The notes beneath the pieces are model-generated. The model had not been told where the DNA came from. It ran no database searches and saw only the letters and a program-made list of their open reading frames with translations. From the NCBI GenBank assembly GCA_017962005.1, contig JAGCWE010000083.1, positions 1 through 35,046 of the forward strand: a stretch of DNA of 35,046 nt. Reading direction: 5' to 3'. Source of the stretch: Paludibacteraceae bacterium (GTDB lineage: Bacteria; Bacteroidota; Bacteroidia; Bacteroidales; Paludibacteraceae). Below are positions 33,893 to 35,046 of this stretch, piece after piece; position 1 is the stretch's first letter; every line of letters starts with the position of its first letter. A program made the translations under genes and the position numbers.

Positions 33893-34204
33893 TTATTTGC
33901 GCTTATCCGGAATCGTATCCGCAAGCGTCCTGACGAGCAGGGACACATAATCCGGGTCGTCAACGTCAGTAATCACATAATGCGGCCTGGCACCGTCATA
34001 CGGCGGTTGCATCCGCCTGTCACCCTCATGCAGCAGCGGGTCCAAGACTTTGAGCGGCTTGAGATAGAGAAAGTCGTCACAAATCAGTCCGACCACTTTC
34101 TCATTGCAGTACAGCGCATAGTCGCCGAACATCTTTCGTGCCCGCACTTCTCCGGCTTTTGCCGCCTGCTCGACGATGTATTGCACCAAATCAGCGTTGG
34201 ACAT
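33893..34204 (-). CDS. TfoX/Sxy N-terminal domain protein
   Basis: 103-aa protein made of a single TfoX-N domain: RARKMFGDYALYCNEKVVGLICDDFLYLKP is the family core (MFGxxxxYxxGxxFALxxxxxLYxK in other members), followed by PPYDGARPHYVI. The C-terminal TfoX domain of Haemophilus/E. coli Sxy is absent, as in many small homologues, so a competence role should not be assumed. It follows the short-chain dehydrogenase gene by 27 bp and is probably co-transcribed with it. A 183-bp gap with a promoter separates it from the redox operon. Confidence 0.88.
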   Translation of the reverse strand: MSNADLVQYIVEQAAKAGEVRARKMFGDYALYCNEKVVGLICDDFLYLKPLKVLDPLLHEGDRRMQPPYDGARPHYVITDVDDPDYVSLLVRTLADTIPDKRK

Positions 34205-34231
34205 ACCGTGTTTTATTCTTTCGTCATCAAT

Positions 34232-35046
34232 TTACACATAGCCGATTGTCTTCCCTGTAAGACGTGCGAAAAAGTCCCAGCAGCGCGCAGGGAGTAGGGC
34301 GTGCAAGAGAATAAAGGTACGGGCACCGAAGCCTGCGCGGTAACGCGTGCGCGGGCAACGGGCGTTGACCGCGCGGCTGATGGCACGCGCTACCGCCTGG
34401 GGACCGGAAAGCAGGTTGCCGGTGTACATGCGGCGCAGCATGCCTGCCATCTTCATACCCTCCTCCTCGTACGCCGTGCCGCGCGAACTATGCTCCAAGT
34501 TGTCCGCCGCGATGATGCCCCAATCGGTTCGGATGCCGCTCGGCTCGATGATGCAAACATCAATACCGAACGGCTTCGTCTCCATCCGCAGCGCGTCGCT
34601 GAAAGCCTCCACGGAGAACTTGGACACATTGTACCATCCACCAAAGGGTATGACTCCCTTTCCCGCGATGGAGGAAGTGTTAATAATCCGTCCGAAGCGG
34701 TGCGCGCGCATAGACGGCAGCACGAGCTGGGTCATACGCGCCAAGCCGAACAGGTTCACCTCGAGTTGCCGCCGCGCCTCCTCCATCGTCACATTCTCGA
34801 TAGCGCCCAGATAGCCGTAGCCGGCATTGTTCACCAGCACGTCGATGCGGCCTTCCGCATCCAAGACAGTCCTGACACACGCCTCCACGGACGCTTGGTC
34901 GGTTATGTCCAGACGGACAGGCACGACGCCCAACTCCTTGAGCGGCTCCATACGCTCGAGACGGCGCGCCGCGCCATAGACCTTGTGCCCCTGCCGGGCA
35001 AGCAATACGGCCGCATCCTAACCTATTCCGCTACTAGCGCCGGTAA
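34232..35046 (-). pseudogene. Short-chain dehydrogenase/reductase, partial at window edge and interrupted by TAG
   Basis: Classical SDR oxidoreductase. Visible motifs: TGASSGIG cofactor loop (35044-35021), then TAG at 35018-35020, then DAAVLLARQGHKVYGAARR, NNAGYGYLGAIE (NAG motif), INTSSIAGKG (catalytic Ser), and YNVSKFSVEAFSDALRMETK (catalytic YxxxK). The frame is the same on both sides of the TAG. The true start codon lies beyond 35046. Downstream starts (TTG 35005 or later) would make a protein without the TGxxxGxG dinucleotide-binding loop, so a shortened product would not be expected to bind NAD(P). Relatives usually have Lys, Tyr or Arg at this position. It is either a nonsense mutation or a base error near a contig end. 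The remaining 257 codons are intact. Confidence 0.85.

Noticed and set aside
33893..34204. Competence regulator Sxy/TfoX
   Set aside because: Only the N-terminal TfoX domain is present, and no competence genes are nearby, so the specific regulatory role is not supported.
20355..35020. TAG as a reassigned sense codon
   Set aside because: The MFS (19936-19938), FMN reductase (31461-31463) and radical SAM (28627-28629) genes end at TAG exactly where their families end, so TAG is a working stop here.

Overview
The window looks like a chromosomal segment from a gut- or oral-type member of the Bacteroidales (Bacteroides/Prevotella relatives). The evidence is a SusC/SusD pair, giant BspA-like surface proteins, Bacteroidetes-type promoters (TTTG-N19-21-TAnnTTTG), weak Shine-Dalgarno sites and a GC content near 50-55%. 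The genus cannot be fixed from the sequence alone. No rRNA, tRNA, CRISPR array or intact mobile element was seen.

Region 1 (1-15635, minus strand) holds three very large exported repeat proteins in a row (1723, 1023 and 2420 aa). They are built from DUF285/BspA-type modules, BspA-type leucine-rich repeats, InlB/Listeria-Bacteroides 61-residue repeats and, in the middle one, a beta-helix. All three end with the same short C-terminal tail. The last 156 codons of the first two are a recent duplication. A strong hairpin terminator closes the block at its left end. Upstream in the same direction lies an MscS-type mechanosensitive channel (15684-18308) that may share its promoter.

Region 2 (18535-27270, plus strand) is a starch/maltooligosaccharide uptake locus: an SLC45/GPH-like inner-membrane sugar transporter, SusC, SusD, a SusE/F-like starch-binding lipoprotein, a terminator, and a 5'-truncated second starch-binding fragment. 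SusC is split by one in-frame TAG with the frame preserved on both sides. The divergent spacer between the channel and the transporter carries two recognisable promoters, an inverted repeat and three 10-bp repeats.

Region 3 (27377-33709, minus strand) is a tightly packed run of ten genes with gaps mostly of 3-17 bp. In transcription order: a bacterioferritin-like protein, an OhrR-type MarR regulator, a 56-aa winged-helix protein, a small membrane protein, an iron-sulfur-flavoprotein-like FMN reductase, a metallo-beta-lactamase/rubredoxin fusion, a ZIP metal transporter, a radical SAM enzyme, a flavodoxin and an EFR1-type flavodoxin/2x[4Fe-4S] protein. I read it as an oxidant- or metal-responsive electron-transfer operon. 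It is the best candidate here for an undescribed system, but its role is inference.

Region 4 (33893-35046, minus strand) has a TfoX-N domain protein and a short-chain dehydrogenase running off the window edge. The dehydrogenase is interrupted by an in-frame TAG directly after its Rossmann glycine motif. TAG is the normal stop of at least three other genes here, so the two internal TAGs look like nonsense changes or base-call errors rather than a recoded codon.
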